A DNA stretch of 64,000 bases from Pyrus communis (GCF_963583255.1 NC_084816.1:15425100-15489099), one strand, 5' to 3'. Numbered from the stretch's first letter, positions 46,006 to 59,194 are shown. Notes: a model not told the origin generated them from the sequence alone. Translations and numbers: made by a program.

Positions 46006-49000
46006 TCACCGTCCTCTGGATATTGCTTCATCCAACTCATCATGCGTGGCGGGGAACAACTCTATGTATCGACTTCCAAGCGTCATCCTATCCTTGGCCA
46101 TCGCTGCCTTGGAGTCTTCTGCACTTGCAAACTCCACAAAACCTTCCCCGGTCGGCCTCCCTTCTGAATTCATTGTGAAATGAATTGAGGATTCTGACAA
46201 CACATAGTCCTTAAAGAAATCCATTATGTCATCCTTCCCAGCTGAAAATGGCAATCCCCTCAACCGCAATACCCCAGTATGCTCCGCTGAGTCCTTCCCT
46301 TCATCATAAGATTTGGCCCTTGGGGCATTTCTGCGAGGGGAACCACCACGAGAATCAGATACTTCTTGGGCTATTGCCTTGTAATATTCCTGCCTCTTAC
46401 TTCTGAACACTTCAACATATCTCCTGCCCATGTTCTGCCTATTCTTTTGCAGGGCAAAATCAACCTGGAGAGGATACCCCAAAACACAAAAAGCTTCCCC
46501 AGTGAACTTGCCATTCTTGTGGACAAAAAGAACATCAACAATGTCAAGACCATGGAAGAACTCAGCAACATCAACTTCTGTGCAATCAAATGGTAGACCA
46601 CGAAGCTTGACAACAGGGAAAGGCGGAGGTTGTCCAACATATGCATAAGGAGTTGGATTGTACATATAACTTGAGCCGGGGGAGGACCCATAGAATGAAG
46701 ATCCTGGCTCACTTAGCCGCTGACGCTTTGAACCCATTTCGCGGCCATCACCACCATCAGCAAATTTACTTTAGTCCCCAGTGACACAAGCAACAGAAAA
46801 GAGAAGCAAACTCATCAGTGCTCTTAGCACATATTGTAAAGAATCACAACTAATTACAGAACTACATTAATATGCATTCCAATTTTCCAATAACGTTTCA
46901 TTCAGTAACCATTTATGATTGAAACAAGCAGAATCTTGGTGCAGGAAGAAGAAAACGTACACCAATGACTCCTCCTAGTTTGGTACTTTTTTTTTTCTTT
47001 CTAGAAAAGCATTTCTCATGCAATTTTCATTGAACCACAACTTTTAAATCACAAAATATATGACTTAGAACCTAGGACAACAGTAGTTGCATTAATATAG
47101 ACTTCAAGATTAGGAATTCATTAGGTGCTGTTTAAATCTTGGCACTTTCATGTTCCTTCCGTGGATGTGGGAGAATCAAGTCCCTACGTGCCATCTCTCT
47201 TTGTGTTTCTTCTTATACATCAATTGTTCAGAAACAAGAATACATGTGCTACTCCTACAGGGATATTATCGATACATATAGAATTATAGATGCAATCATT
47301 GACATCATTCCTGCATATCAAATTTCCATACGATGTGTATTATAGGTTGTTGCATGATAACCACTATATAAAGCTCTGCCTTCACAAAATCCTCAGCCCA
47401 CGAGTGCTTGAAATAAGTCACTTAGTCATAAATACAAGTGTTCTAACAGTCAATAACCCAACTCGACTTCTTTACGATTACGTAAAATGACAGCTCGGAC
47501 CACTTCTGATCTTTCTAGAGGTGTATTTGTACTGTTTCCTTGATTACAGCAACAATAATGTCACCAATATAAGCATATTGTCGATTACTAGCTCCTATGA
47601 TTCGGCCAAAAAGAAGCTAGCGAATTACAGTTCAGCATTACGTGACACGAAATAATGCAGCCCACAAACATTAAAAAATAGGTTGGTTTAATGTCATCCA
47701 CAAATAACCCAATTTCGACACAACAAAACTGCTTATGTAACATTAGATGAAGGTATGACTATTATCTTCCATTTCTTAATATGTATTGTACTATTCCTTG
47801 TAGAATAATAAAATTTTAAGGTTTTTCAAGTATCAGGATGAATTGGATTTTGTTTTTATAAGGAATAAATAGTAATAAACTTGGTTAGAAATATGTGAAA
47901 CTTAGTTTTCAGTTTTTAAGTCAAAATATATGTGGAGTTGTGGACTAACCCAAACACAACACCACTAATAAATGGGTAGTTAAGCCTTAAGTGTCAAGTC
48001 ATTCCTCTCGATTAACAAAAGAGGTCGGATTAGGGACTAATAGTTAACAAGACATAACATGACAGGAAACAAACACCACCTTCTAACATCACTTGACAAT
48101 GAAGTACATAAATTGACCCAAACACAGCATGATCAAGGAAAAGGTTGGGTTAAATGCCTAGTCACCTTAAAATGGTTAATAAGACAAATTGGGTGAGAGT
48201 TCTTACTAGTAAGCAACATGAACCTAAATAATACGATCATACGAGTAGAACAAGACACAAATACTACCCTTTGGGACTGAGGACCTTGTGCTACTAACTT
48301 ACAAATTTTATAGGTTGGGAAACCCCTTAGGTGTAAAAATTATAAACTAAAGATAAATTTGCTCAGGAAAACCATATATGGTTGTTCACAAATATAGAAA
48401 TAGGATTTTTCCCGACAAAACAAAGAAAAATCGTAATACATTTGCATTATCCGCATCGAATCTCAGAATTTGGTTCATATATTTTTCTTCCATTACCCTA
48501 TACACCTACCATAAATTTAAATCATACTAGGTATTCAGCTACAGGTACTCGCTTAAGATATTAATGAGGTCAAACATTTTATTCAGGTCCTAAATAAACC
48601 TCTCGAAATTGTTTTAGTTTCGACTATAAGGTTTTGATGAACATACTTTCACATCCTAATTCCGCCTTTAAACGTGTGTCAATTTGAAAACAAGGGAAAT
48701 AATCAATAGTTCCTCAAATAGAAAAAAGTTTCCTCAGCCCAAATAAAAGACAGAAAAAAAAAAATTTATGAGTCCATTTATGAAATCAACATTATCCAAT
48801 TACAAATTACCAGCAAGAATGGTGTAAGGGTTTTCGAATCATCGATGACTAGCTATAGACACTAAATTTGTTGAATTTTCTTCGAAATCGAGCACACGAA
48901 GGCAAGCAAAACAAGCCCAAATAAAATTAGTTCTAATCAGATCATTTTGCATTGTTCAACCCCAAATAATCCATACAATTTCCGGAAAAATATGAACTTA

Positions 49001-49208
49001 AATTCTGGGCGTCATCTAATTTATACTAATCCACAATTAACAAGAACAACAGAAAGAAATCGATCAACAAAGGCCACCGACAGAAATTAATAGAGAAAAG
49101 AGCACTTATATGGATTGAAATAACCTAAATATAATGGAAAGATGAAGAAGGAAGAAATTGAAATAAGGGTTAGAAGGAAGGAAAGGCGCGTTACCCTCTG
49201 TAGAACAT
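46006..49208 (-). CDS. hnRNP F/H-like RNA-binding protein with two quasi-RRMs
   Basis: Proteins of this type bind G-rich RNA and influence splicing. Two coding exons: 49195-49208 (14 nt, M-F-Y-R-G) and 46006-46768, joined by a 2.4-kb GT-AG intron, give 258 residues. RRM1 spans about 57-130 (V-V-K-L-R-G-L-P-F ... G-E-A-F-C-V) and RRM2 about 170-245 (V-L-R-L-R-G-L-P-F ... G-E-G-F-V-E-F), both with the degenerate RNP1 of the F/H class. Between them is a Ser/Arg/Lys linker. The internal Met at residue 16 (46737) gives a shorter frame. I prefer the spliced start because GG/GTAACG and TAAAG/T join in frame, and because an in-frame stop precedes exon 2. The ORF is intact. Confidence 0.88.
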
Positions 49209-49479
49209 GTTCCTTCGTAAGTTTGTCTTCTTCGTCGTCGTCTCTCTCTTAGCGGCGCCTCTGTAGCACGAGAAAGGAGAGTCTGTCCAACTCTCCCTAG
49301 TTCACATTCTTCACCTTTAAAAGGCTATTTATATTATTATTTTTTATTACAAGCAATATTATCGAGTGTTCCTTTGTTGGCACCCAAACTTGTAACGCTG
49401 CAAGCGAAAAGAAGTTAGAGTTATTGCATGATAACGGAGGTTCGAATTTCGTCATTAACTAATTTAACATTTAAATAAT
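49209..49479. promoter_or_regulatory. Promoter/5' UTR of the RRM gene
   Basis: Minus-strand leader rich in GAGAGAGACGACGACGAAGA just upstream of the 14-nt exon. No clear TATA box. Confidence 0.5.
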
Positions 49480-51010
49480 AACAAAATTTTATTTCATTAA
49501 GTGGGGTTGATTGTATAAATTTTAGAATGTCATTATGCTTATTATGTGTCACGTCATCTATTTAAATCCAAGTATTCTAAGTCTTTTCTTAGAGTCTCTT
49601 GCCAAGTTTTCTTATGTCTTCCTCTACCCTTCGGCTTTGAACCTCTATCTCGTAATCGCATCTTCTAACCACAGCGTTTGTAGGCTTCATTTCATATGTC
49701 CAAATCACCTTAATCGATTTTTTCTCATCTTACCTTCAATTTCGGCTATTCTTACTTTGCCTCAGAAATCTTCATTCTCAATTCTAATCCTTTCTCGTGT
49801 GCCCACACATCCAATGAAGCATTCTCATTTCCGTTACACTCATTTGAGAAATTGAAAAATAACCAAATTTTAGGCTCTACATAGGGTTATAACCATCATT
49901 TTAATTTTATAATAATTACAACAAAAAACTTGATGTAAAAATACTAAAATACCCTTGATATTAGGGTTCCTTGCAATAAACAAAACACAATCTTTGAACT
50001 ACTTTAAAATGATGAATTAATGTCATATTTTTTATTTTCATTAGTCTCTGTAATTTTTAAACTACTTTTTGCAACCTTCCGGATTTTTGTAAAAGCATAC
50101 AAAAGCCATATTTTAATGTTTGGCTGCACTGTTCAATCACTTATCAATTTTAGAATCTTATTGGAGGTATTAAGATGCTAACAATTTAATCCCGAAGGCT
50201 TTATTATTATTATTATTATTAGTTTTTAATTCATGCTTTTATTCTGATTTATAGGTTGCAAACATTCAAATGTGTAGTTAAAGGTTGTAGACATCCGAAG
50301 GTAGTTTAAGGGTTACATAAAATAATGAAAAAAAATGATAGAGATTAATCACTAATTGATGTCAATTTGCCAAAAATCATGCAGGAATTCGAAAAACTCT
50401 CTCTATCTATATTCATATATGCAGTATTACTGGTTGTTGTGAGAAATCCTAATATTAAGTGTATATTAGTACTTTTACATCAAGTTTTGGTTATACTTAT
50501 CAATTAATTAAAGTGGTGGCTATAATTCTACATGAGATCCAAAAATTGGTTATTTTTCCAATTTTCCCCACTCACTTTGTGTACGTGTTGATGCTTCACC
50601 GCCATACATTCAGTGCCATAAAACATTGCTAGCCTTATTGCCGTCCTATAAAAAATTTCCCTTAAGCGTTAGTGGCATATGACGGTCGCACAGTACACTT
50701 GATGCACTGTTGCACTTCATCCATTCAGCTTGTATTTTATGGTTGACGTCTCCATCCAATTCTCCGTTCTTTTGCAAGATAGATCCTAAGTAGTGAAAGC
50801 GATCGCTCTTTGATACTTCCTGATCTCCAATCCTCACCCCTAACTCATTTGAACCTCTATTCGCACTGAACTTGCACTCCTTATACTTTGTCTTTGACTA
50901 ACTTGGGCGAAGACCTTTAGATTCTAACACTTCTCTCCAAAGGTTAAGCTTCGCATTTACTCATTCCTGAGTTTCATCAATGTTATATCTTCTGCGAAAA
51001 GCATACACCA
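49480..51010 (-). pseudogene. LINE (L1-type) reverse transcriptase C-terminal remnant
   Basis: Minus-strand blocks M-L-F-A-E-D-I-T-L-M, R-I-G-D-Q-E-V-S-K-S-D-R-F, F-H-Y-L-G-S-I-L-Q-K-N-G-E, then (after the insertion) T-E-M-R-M-L-H-W-M-C-G-H-T-R-K-D and I-E-G-K-M-R-K-N-R-L-R: the order of plant LINE RT thumb and C-terminus. Several stops and shifts. It is split by the 723-bp element at 49846-50568; the two halves join in frame when that and one 9-bp duplication are removed. The element's 5' part is absent. Confidence 0.85.
49846..50568. mobile_element. 723-bp Mutator-like element with roughly 100-bp TIRs
   Basis: Long inverted ends: gagaaattgaaaaataacca at the left is complementary to the right end ttggttatttttccaatttt plus ccc, and similarity continues inward for about 100 bp (gttataaccatca, aaacttgatgtaaaaatact). 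The 9-bp duplication cactcattt / cactcactt (49837-49845, 50569-50577) matches at 8 of 9. It has no coding capacity and includes a (TTA)n tract at 50204-50221. Confidence 0.92.
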
Positions 51011-53030
51011 AAGTAAGGTTAATGTTAAGTTCACCCAATTAAAATTTCAATTTTAAGTTCACCCAACTAATAAAAATCCTCTCTTCTACACCCATCTTCA
51101 TCATCTCTCTCAGCAACTGATGTGGTAAAAGCTAACACATAAATTAAACCTGTAAATGATGTAATTGTAGTATGAATAAGTAGGAATTTTTCTATTCCAG
51201 ATATTATAAAAGATGCTAATCAACACAAACTAAACTAATAAAATTGAAAATTAAGTTAAACTAACAATGAAACAATGAATAGGGGATTTTGAACGAATTT
51301 AATTAAAATTGAAATAAAAGTAAATGGCAGCAAATAAGTTAAGTTGTGAATGAAATACGAATGAAATGATAGCTAAAGGATTATTCTCCTCACATGAAAC
51401 ATGTGTATACAAATCAATTTCCCGTTATTCTTCCTATAAACGAGAATGACAATACCCTAAATTAACTGTGAAAAACATTAAATAACTCTCAGATTTTCTT
51501 AAGTTCATTGAATTGGACTCAGCGATGCAACCAAATTATTCTTCTCAAGTGCGCTAACTATCAAAAGCATGACAGAGATATATCTCGAAGATCATTAAGT
51601 TCTGTGAAAATTATAAGTATTGACAAAAAATTTGTACCTATGAAAAGTATAACAAACCTGGCAAGGATTATACTTAAATTAAATATGACTAGTGACTTTT
51701 ACTACTTATGAATATAAGTTTATAACGTTCAAGTGAAATTCTCTTATATTTTAGAAATTCAAGCATGCAAACTAAGTTGGTCACCCTTAAAAGATATACA
51801 AGAATAAGTTATCTATAAACCAGATAAATAAATTGCATTCACGTTTAATGAAATAATAACCAGATGTAATCAATTAATATAAAACATATGTCCATATCTT
51901 CGAATTCACCTCTAGCTAAAAAGAAATATAGTTGCACATGTTCATCATAATTAAAAACCAAACTAAAATAAACATCGATATTTAAAATAAAGATAGAAAA
52001 AACTCTGAAAATTCCAACAACTTCAATGTGAATAATAGGCACAGCACGCTTGTGTAAAACGTTGGGGGACATTTTTGTATGTGTAGGGCACAACTAAATC
52101 CAAGAAAGAAATGGATGAGGCGTTTGAATTATTTTAGGATTCTAAAGAAACAGTTTGAGAGTGTTAGAATGTGACTAGGACTTTCTCTTGCAGATAGAGA
52201 TATGATAAGATAAGATAGTGTTTCATTCCAAGTAGGACTTTTCTTACTTGTGTAATTCCTTGTCTTCCAAAGTTCAACTTAAATTCCTTCATACATTAGC
52301 ACATGTTTAACACCTTTTAAACTCTAAAAATGTCCAGTGCATAAGCTATCCATGCATGCTATCCAATCCAAATCCAAAATTGCTCCTAATTGCTCCATTT
52401 GATCTCTAATTATCAACTTTACCAATTGGACATTCAATAAAACAAAAATAACCTATATCACTACAACAAATGAAAATTAACTTAGTGAATACAAAGAAAT
52501 AAGATAACAAAGTCACATAAATATACTTCTATCAGCAGAACAAAGGTCCCTCTTATGGTGGCTATGAACCACGTCATGAGTGACGAGAAATCTAATTAAA
52601 CCAAGGTTAGCAAGGGTCAAAGAAAATGAACTTAGATTGAACAACTATTTAAGCCAAATCCTATGAATGACAAAAATGTTACATTTATTAATTACATTAG
52701 ATGGTCATGGGCATGAAGATAAGGAAATTACTACTTCCCTTCATTTACATCAAAATCGCACATTTGATGAATTTTTTTTATTTACTTGTTCAATTATTGT
52801 TGAACTACAATGGTTTATACTATCCATTTCGTGAGAAAAATGTAGGGGTGGGGGAGACGACTGCACCAAGAAGTTAGTTTTGATAAATATAAACTGTCCA
52901 ATGTCATAGCATTTCATGTCTACATACTACCATTGTCATAACAACCGGTTCACGTAGAAAGCTCTACTCAATCCACACTTAATCCTAAACATCAAGGGTT
53001 AGCTCAAGTTCACAGAGTCATAAGCCGTAA
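51011..53030. other. Intergenic, 2 kb, no gene seen
   Basis: 52148-52290 (tgttagaatgtgactaggac and onward) has the look of a copia LTR start, but no matching end or duplication was found. Confidence 0.4.
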
Positions 53031-53044
53031 GCCGAAGCCGCAGA

Positions 53045-53395
53045 GCAATCATAAGCCTGATTTGATACTGAGGTGATTCTGAAAAAAACTGGAAGTTGTT
53101 TTTGTGTTTGGTAAACATTCAGCTTTAGCTTTTTTTCACAGTTTTGGATGGAAAAAAAACCAAAAACAAGAAGCTGCAAAACCCAGCATTGAAAAATCAG
53201 TTTTTTTTTCACATCTGTTTTACATAAAAGTTTACCAAACACTATAATACTGTTTTTTTTTTTAATTTTTTTGTCAAAAGCATTTTTACAAAAAAATTTA
53301 CCAAACACTCTGCTGCTTTATTTCACAGCTACTTATTTTCACAGCACAGCAGAAGCAGTTTTTTTTTTCAAAGCACAACAATACCAAACTAGTCC
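53045..53395. mobile_element. MITE downstream of the RPB8 gene
   Basis: Inverted arms of about 40 bp: agcctgatttgatactgagg at the left faces caataccaaactagtcc at the right, both followed inward by an A8-CTG / CAG-T8 type tract and repeated tttaccaaacact. Boundaries and duplication are not resolved. Confidence 0.7.
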
Positions 53396-53421
53396 ATAGT
53401 TTGGTTATGATCGTAGATTTT

Positions 53422-56400
53422 TCATAGCTTCCTTATGAGGAGAAACATCCTCTGGTCGAGTTCAAAGTTCTTGAATTGTGAGGCTTCCCCCTTCAGCATC
53501 ATCAAAAGCCCGCCAAATGAAGCACTTACCTCCCTGAAGCCACAAGACAAAACCCAATAAAAACACCTCCTCGATTATATGTATAAACACGTAGTTAGAC
53601 CCCAACACTTTTTTTGTCTTTCTGTATGAGAAGTAATTGGAGCAACCGATTGTTGTAGGAATAGCATCATCATCCTCTACAATTTGTTTTCGAAATAACA
53701 AGGATCATATTTGTCGAGGATATAATACCTTAGGTGGACTTTTATCAAATTCATGTGAGCTTATTGCCTTATTATACCAATTCCAGATGCCTACAGTTTA
53801 GCTTTTGTTGTCTTTGTCACGAACAAACAAATAAATAGCATCATCGTTAGATCCTACTAAGTGAAAGTTTTTATACGTACGCTTTTGGATCATGTTTAGA
53901 ACCTTCTGAAATCTTAAAAAGCTTCCCTTGTATGACATACTCATATTCATCAGCCAATGTCCTGCGATTGCCCTGCAAAAAGGGTAAACTTTACTGGTCA
54001 GGCATAATGTGGCTCAATAATTTGGTAAAACCGAACACAAGCAACTACCGCTGAGAACAAAGGTCAAGAAAACACGGAACGCAATCATCTTTAGGAATCA
54101 TCTACTTGTTATCATTGTCAATTCATTATTGACAAAGATGTGACCTTTCATATTGACCTTCAATGCTATCATACGTACACCTCATAATTTGATCAAATCC
54201 AAGCAGATACTATCACCAACTTGAAGTATCAGCCCCGCCATTTTATTTGTGAGTTTAAGATTAAATTTATTTGAAGGCAAGAAATATTCTAACCTAAAAG
54301 CACATAAATAAAATCTAGAAAAGAATAAGGCATTCCAATAAATAGCAATCTCAAGATGTGGCGGAAATCTGCAACTTTGAAGATTCCCATGCTCCATAAG
54401 TTAAAACCCGCCTACACAAGAGTGTAATAATAAATGATCAACCGACCATGCCACTGGCAACGTAAGTTGTAACACCATTCACCACGAATTTTCCCCTAGC
54501 AATCAAGTTCTATGAACAACTGCATTACTCTATATTTCCATCCATCCCAAAACAGTATTTAGGAGGAACCACGGAAGACCAGATGTGCTATTAATAAACT
54601 AGATTATGCTCCCAATAAATCAATAACAACATTTAACAGAATAACCACTGACCACGCCATAATTTGTCTGAAATCTCAACCCCACTCAAGCCATCAGCTA
54701 TCATGTCACAAGTTTGGAAAGCCACCCATGCTCCAATCACACTTTCAAATGCCAAAGCTACATGACATCCTCACTGCCCTCTACACCAACCTCCTAAACC
54801 ATCACTATATTACCTCCATCATCCTTCTCAGGTTGTCCTACAACAAATCTCCACAAACTAAGAAAAGCCTAATTGATTGGAGTATGCGGCTTAAAATCCA
54901 GATCAACAGTTAACATGAACCCAGTATTTTCCACCATACTAAATGTACCTCTACTCTTTCCCCATCCGTGTTCATAAGAAGTACCCCTGAATCTTGAATG
55001 CAATGGCACACAAAAAATAATTGATAGATCATAGACAGGATCAAAGTTATCTCTCAACCCTTAAAGAAGTAATGACTTTCTTTTCACCCTACTAATTGCT
55101 CACATTTCACAAACTTTTCATAAATCTCTCACACAAAAGGCCTTCTTAAAATATGAACCCCATCTAAGTTCAAGATAGGTCAAAAGGAAGGAAAGCCTAC
55201 TCCCATCTCCATTGCATTACTAAACACGTTTCAGTTGGCACATCAAAGGAAATTTCATGTTTGAAAAGCAGAAGTACTAGTAGATGTACCTTAGATCATG
55301 GTAGAGAGTGGCCAGCAGACTCTGGGCATGTATCCGTAAAATGAAAATGCCATTGCAAATACCAAAGTTGTAACCGCAAATGTAACTTGCTGAGAATATA
55401 TCCCACCTCAGGAAAACAATAGTGTTTCCTGACAATATAAGGTCATGGGCTTGTACATCTACAGCCAATTGGTTTTGAGCTGGATGCTCTAATTCTATCA
55501 TTGTATCAGAGAAAACAATTCACGTATCGGGCCTAGTGAACACACGTGCTCGCATGTCACCCGATATATGTTGCCCCACGTGTCTAGCTCAAGTCAGACA
55601 ACAAGTGAGGAATGGAAAGGTAAAAAATCCCCACAAAATCAAACATCCCAGTCAGTTTATTACAAGCTTATACAAATTTCAGAAGTTCAAACCCATCACA
55701 GGTCACAAAAAGTTTAAATCCATGCTGCATGTGAATGTACCAAAACCATACATCACTATGGATGTAGCTCAGGCTTCAAGTTTCTGTCCAAGTTTTTTCC
55801 AGAAATATAGTTTATTCATTTTAGTGGTAGGTGAAGTGATAGACAAGGACCGTATATTCAAATTGAGCTGACAAGAAAAAGCGTAAAAAAAATCTCAGGA
55901 TATCATGGACTATGTTGGACTTTGGTGATACAATGTGACTAATGAACAGATACCACTCTGATTTACAATAATTCAAAACTTACTAGCTTGGTGATATCAT
56001 CACCTAGCTAACGTTCATTAGACAATAGAAGATCTGGCACAAAGGATATACAATGCAAGATGTGCATAACTATCTAACCTTAATATGCGCTCGTTTTATC
56101 TACAACTTACGTTCACCTTCCAGTGGTCTTAATCACTAATTACTTATTACAAAGACTTCGGCATTTCCCTACGTGAAAGGACCAGGACTGCCTTTCCGAA
56201 ACCACCTAATAGACTAACCATGAAATCCAAGACAAGATACACGTGACTTACAGAAACTGTGAGAGACCCCAAAAAAACCCAAACAAAAAATCCTAAATAA
56301 ACCACCATTGAAATTTCAGAAAAACAGTACGGGTTTCCGGAAAAAAAAAAACCCAGTTTTGCCACTCGAGCTAAAATCACTGATAACTCTCAAGCTAATA

Positions 56401-56898
56401 ACCCAAGTCATAAATTCACTTTCACTGTACACTGGCACATGCCTTCATACATTTCACATATTTCCAATACAGGATTACAGATACAGTAAAAAACAAGAAG
56501 GGAATCCATAAATATATAAGCAACAAAGTAAAAACAGAAGTTCGAGTAAGAATAGGTTTTACCTGGGTGAAATAACTAGTATCAGGAGTTCCATCCAAAT
56601 TGATTGTGGAAGTTAAAGCCATTGAGAAATTCTCACCTTCCCTCATCGGATACACCTCTGAATTCACATCCACATGCATGAACATCTGCAAGTCTCACTC
56701 TTTGCTTCCACTCGAGTAACTTTCAAAGCGCAAAAAATTAACAAAAATTGAATAAAAATTAAAAATTTCTTGAAAAGGGTTATGTAATTTCGAGTAAGAA
56801 AATTCGAAAAGATGGATGGGAATACCCTTATCGAACTTTTTGCCATCTGGGTTCAGTCGCAGAATCTGAAATATGTCCTCGAATAGACGATCAACCAT
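53422..56898 (-). pseudogene. NRPB8: RNA polymerase I/II/III common subunit RPABC3 (RPB8), one base short in exon 2
   Basis: RPB8 is an OB-fold subunit shared by nuclear RNA polymerases. Four exons (minus): 56826-56898, 56563-56719, 53881-53972 and 53422-53533, all GT-AG. Blocks: [74 protein letters not shown] and [14 protein letters not shown] at the stop. The exons sum to 434 nt, one short of a whole number of codons. The frame changes at about 56687-56695, between V-E-A-K-S and M-F-M-H, and a stop follows at once. With one more base it would be a normal 144 residues. Everything else looks intact, so a recent mutation or a sequence error are both possible. I start at 56898 because the TATA box (near 56994-57001) lies between it and the upstream in-frame ATG. 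Confidence 0.85.
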
Positions 56899-57064
56899 CC
56901 TTGCCGCTCTGAACGCCGAGTGTTGTCTCGCTACAAAGACGACGGTGTTTCGAGTAGTGGGCCGACAATGGGGCTTGCTTGCGGGGGATTGGCTTATAAA
57001 TGCGGAGCTACCATCTCCCACCTTGACATGCTGAACGGTCCTGATCTCCCAAAAATTCCATAAG
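56899..57064 (-). promoter_or_regulatory. RPB8 core promoter
   Basis: On the minus strand ATTTATAAGCC near 56994-57002 is a good TATA box, about 100 bp before the ATG. Confidence 0.6.
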
Positions 57065-57225
57065 TAAAAAATAAAAAAAACTAATGAAAATGATTTGAAA
57101 ATTTTGAGTTTTAACGATAAGGAGAAAATAAAGGGTAAAGTGAATAGTATCAGAATTGACTTTTAGTGTAAAAATATGGTTTTTCGTTAAAGTAAATAGT
57201 ACCTGAGTTTTTCGTTAAAGTTCCC
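57065..57225. repeat. AACGAAAAAC-type dispersed repeat, copy B
   Basis: Shares order and sequence with 37470-37633, ending ttcgttaaagttccc at 57225. The next element's target duplication begins at its last base. Confidence 0.75.
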
Positions 57226-57235
57226 TAAAAATAAA

Positions 57236-58196
57236 GATTAAGTACTTAAAACCCCAACACTTTTTAATATTCCAAAAAAATACTTAATTTATTGAAAATG
57301 TAACATTAGTTAAGTCCAAGTTAATTTTCTGCTAAATTAATTAGGGCTTACTTTGTTTCCAATCAATAAAAAGGTCTTGGAACTAATAGTCACCACCACC
57401 CCCATCAGGCCACCATCACTAAAAACCAATGTGCAACCACCAACTCCACCCTACAACCCAATACCACTCTAAAAATGAGCAAAACAAATATGCTATAGCA
57501 GCTGGAAGTAGTCACGAAAGGTATGCACTTCACATCATCACCCACAAAGATCACATAGAGCTTCAGCATGTTATCAAAGAGGCAGATATGGTGGCATATG
57601 CACTTGTTGACTCAAGACTTACAACAGATTTCAAATACTAGAAATATAACCAGATTCAATCTTGTAGGTGGTGGCGACTATTCGATTGGGTTGTTCAATC
57701 TCCTTTAATGTCAAGGATTATGATGGTAATACATCAATATCAACCTATGTTCTTTCTCCCCTCCTTTCTAAGTCTTCCTCCCTTATTACCTTATCAAATT
57801 TAACTCACCTTAGGTCTTAATATTTTTCAATCAAGTAGGCCAATCAAAGCTTTCAAGACTAGTATAAAACTTGGAAAAGGGTTTCCATGGTTGGAGGTTA
57901 AGCTTGGAGTTGGCGAGGGTTTGATATTTTTGGATCTTCAATGTTTCCTGTTTTATTTGTGAATTTGTTTATTTATTTGTTTCATCTTTATGTATTTCTT
58001 GAAATTATTATTATTATTATTTGTGTCCAAGTAAGCTAAAAGTGGGACCCATTATTGCCACATGTACATTTAGTGGAAAATTGATTGGGGCTTAATGGAT
58101 GTGCAATTATCAATAGGTTGGATGCTTGTTAGAAATGTTTCAAAAGATTGAGACTAATTTGGAAATAAAAGAATGGGGGACTTTAAGTATTTAATC
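57236..58196. mobile_element. 961-bp element with 11-bp target duplication
   Basis: Ends GATTAAGTACTTAAA and TTTAAGTATTTAATC are inverted complements with one mismatch. A perfect ctaaaaataaa flanks it (57225-57235 and 58197-58207). The 9-11-bp duplication range fits Mutator-like elements, though AT-richness may inflate the count. Internal CCACCACC-rich and (ATT)n stretches; no transposase. Confidence 0.8.
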
Positions 58197-58242
58197 CTAA
58201 AAATAAATAAATAGAATTGACCGCTCTATTGTAACATATTTA

Positions 58243-59191
58243 GAGCAACTCCAGCCCAATTTTTTAGGTTGGCCTAAAGTCCAAAAAAGAGGTCGGCACC
58301 CCCCAAAATCACTCTAGCCGAGCCTAATAGGCTGGGACCCAGCCCACGCTAGCTTTTAGGCCGGCCTAAAACATGCTGAGCAAAGGCCTAGCCTATGTGA
58401 CTCACGCCGGCGTCAGCATGATGTCGTATAATCCCATCTCTAGCACCTAAGTCGTCTGGCATCACGGATCTCATCATCCTGCAAACCCAGTCACCAAATC
58501 TTGCTTTCTCCTATGTACATGAGATGCAGCCTCCTTCTCCAACCACCGAATTAGATTAAAGCTTCAATTTGAAGATTAAAGCTTATAAATCCCAAATACA
58601 GAAACACCAAAATGCGATAAACCCAGACAACTATTACCTTGGGTTGTAGTGCTTTTATCCCGAAATCCATAGGCAAAAACGAAATCAAATTTGGAGCTGT
58701 AAATCATAAATTATATTAGAAACTTGATTTCGGATTTTTGAGTAAAAGAGATAGCTCTCTCTGATTCAAGGAACAACAAGAAAGACCTGCTGGTCTTTCG
58801 ATCCAAATGAAATTAGGTGCATAATTAGCTTCCTCATTTGAAGAAGAGAACATGGAGAAAAAGGGGAGAAAAAAAAGAGAGGTGGGGCGAAGGTTGGTCG
58901 GAGAAATAAGGGGAGAATGCAAAGGAGAGGGAATGGAAACATCGAGAAGGAAACAAAAATGTTAGACCCTTTCGAGAAAAAGGAAGAAATTTCCTAAAAG
59001 AAAAAAATAAATTAATGATAAAATATTAATTGATATGAATGAAATAATATAATATTAAATGAACTGGGTGCCAACGCATTTTTAGGGATGGAGTTGTATT
59101 TGGCCAATTTCGTTTATTAGGGTCAATTACTATTCATTTGAGTGGATTAAATGGGTTGGGTGTCAGTGAATTTTTAGGAGGGAAGTTGCTC
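58243..59191. mobile_element. 949-bp Tourist-like (PIF/Harbinger) non-autonomous element
   Basis: Ends GAGCAACT and AGTTGCTC with the 3-bp duplication TTA on both sides (58240-58242 and 59192-59194), the PIF/Harbinger signature. The inner arms (ctaaaaattcac / aatttttaggttgg types) are partly inverted. No transposase. Confidence 0.75.
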
Positions 59192-59194
59192 TTA

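Noticed and set aside
49535..49855. 106-residue plus-strand open frame
   Set aside because: It is the antisense shadow of the LINE RT C-terminus.
52148..52290. Possible copia LTR
   Set aside because: Only a start-like motif was seen; no end, duplication or internal region.
56899..57021. Upstream in-frame ATG of the RPB8 frame (41 extra residues)
   Set aside because: It lies upstream of the TATA box, and the extra residues do not resemble the family.
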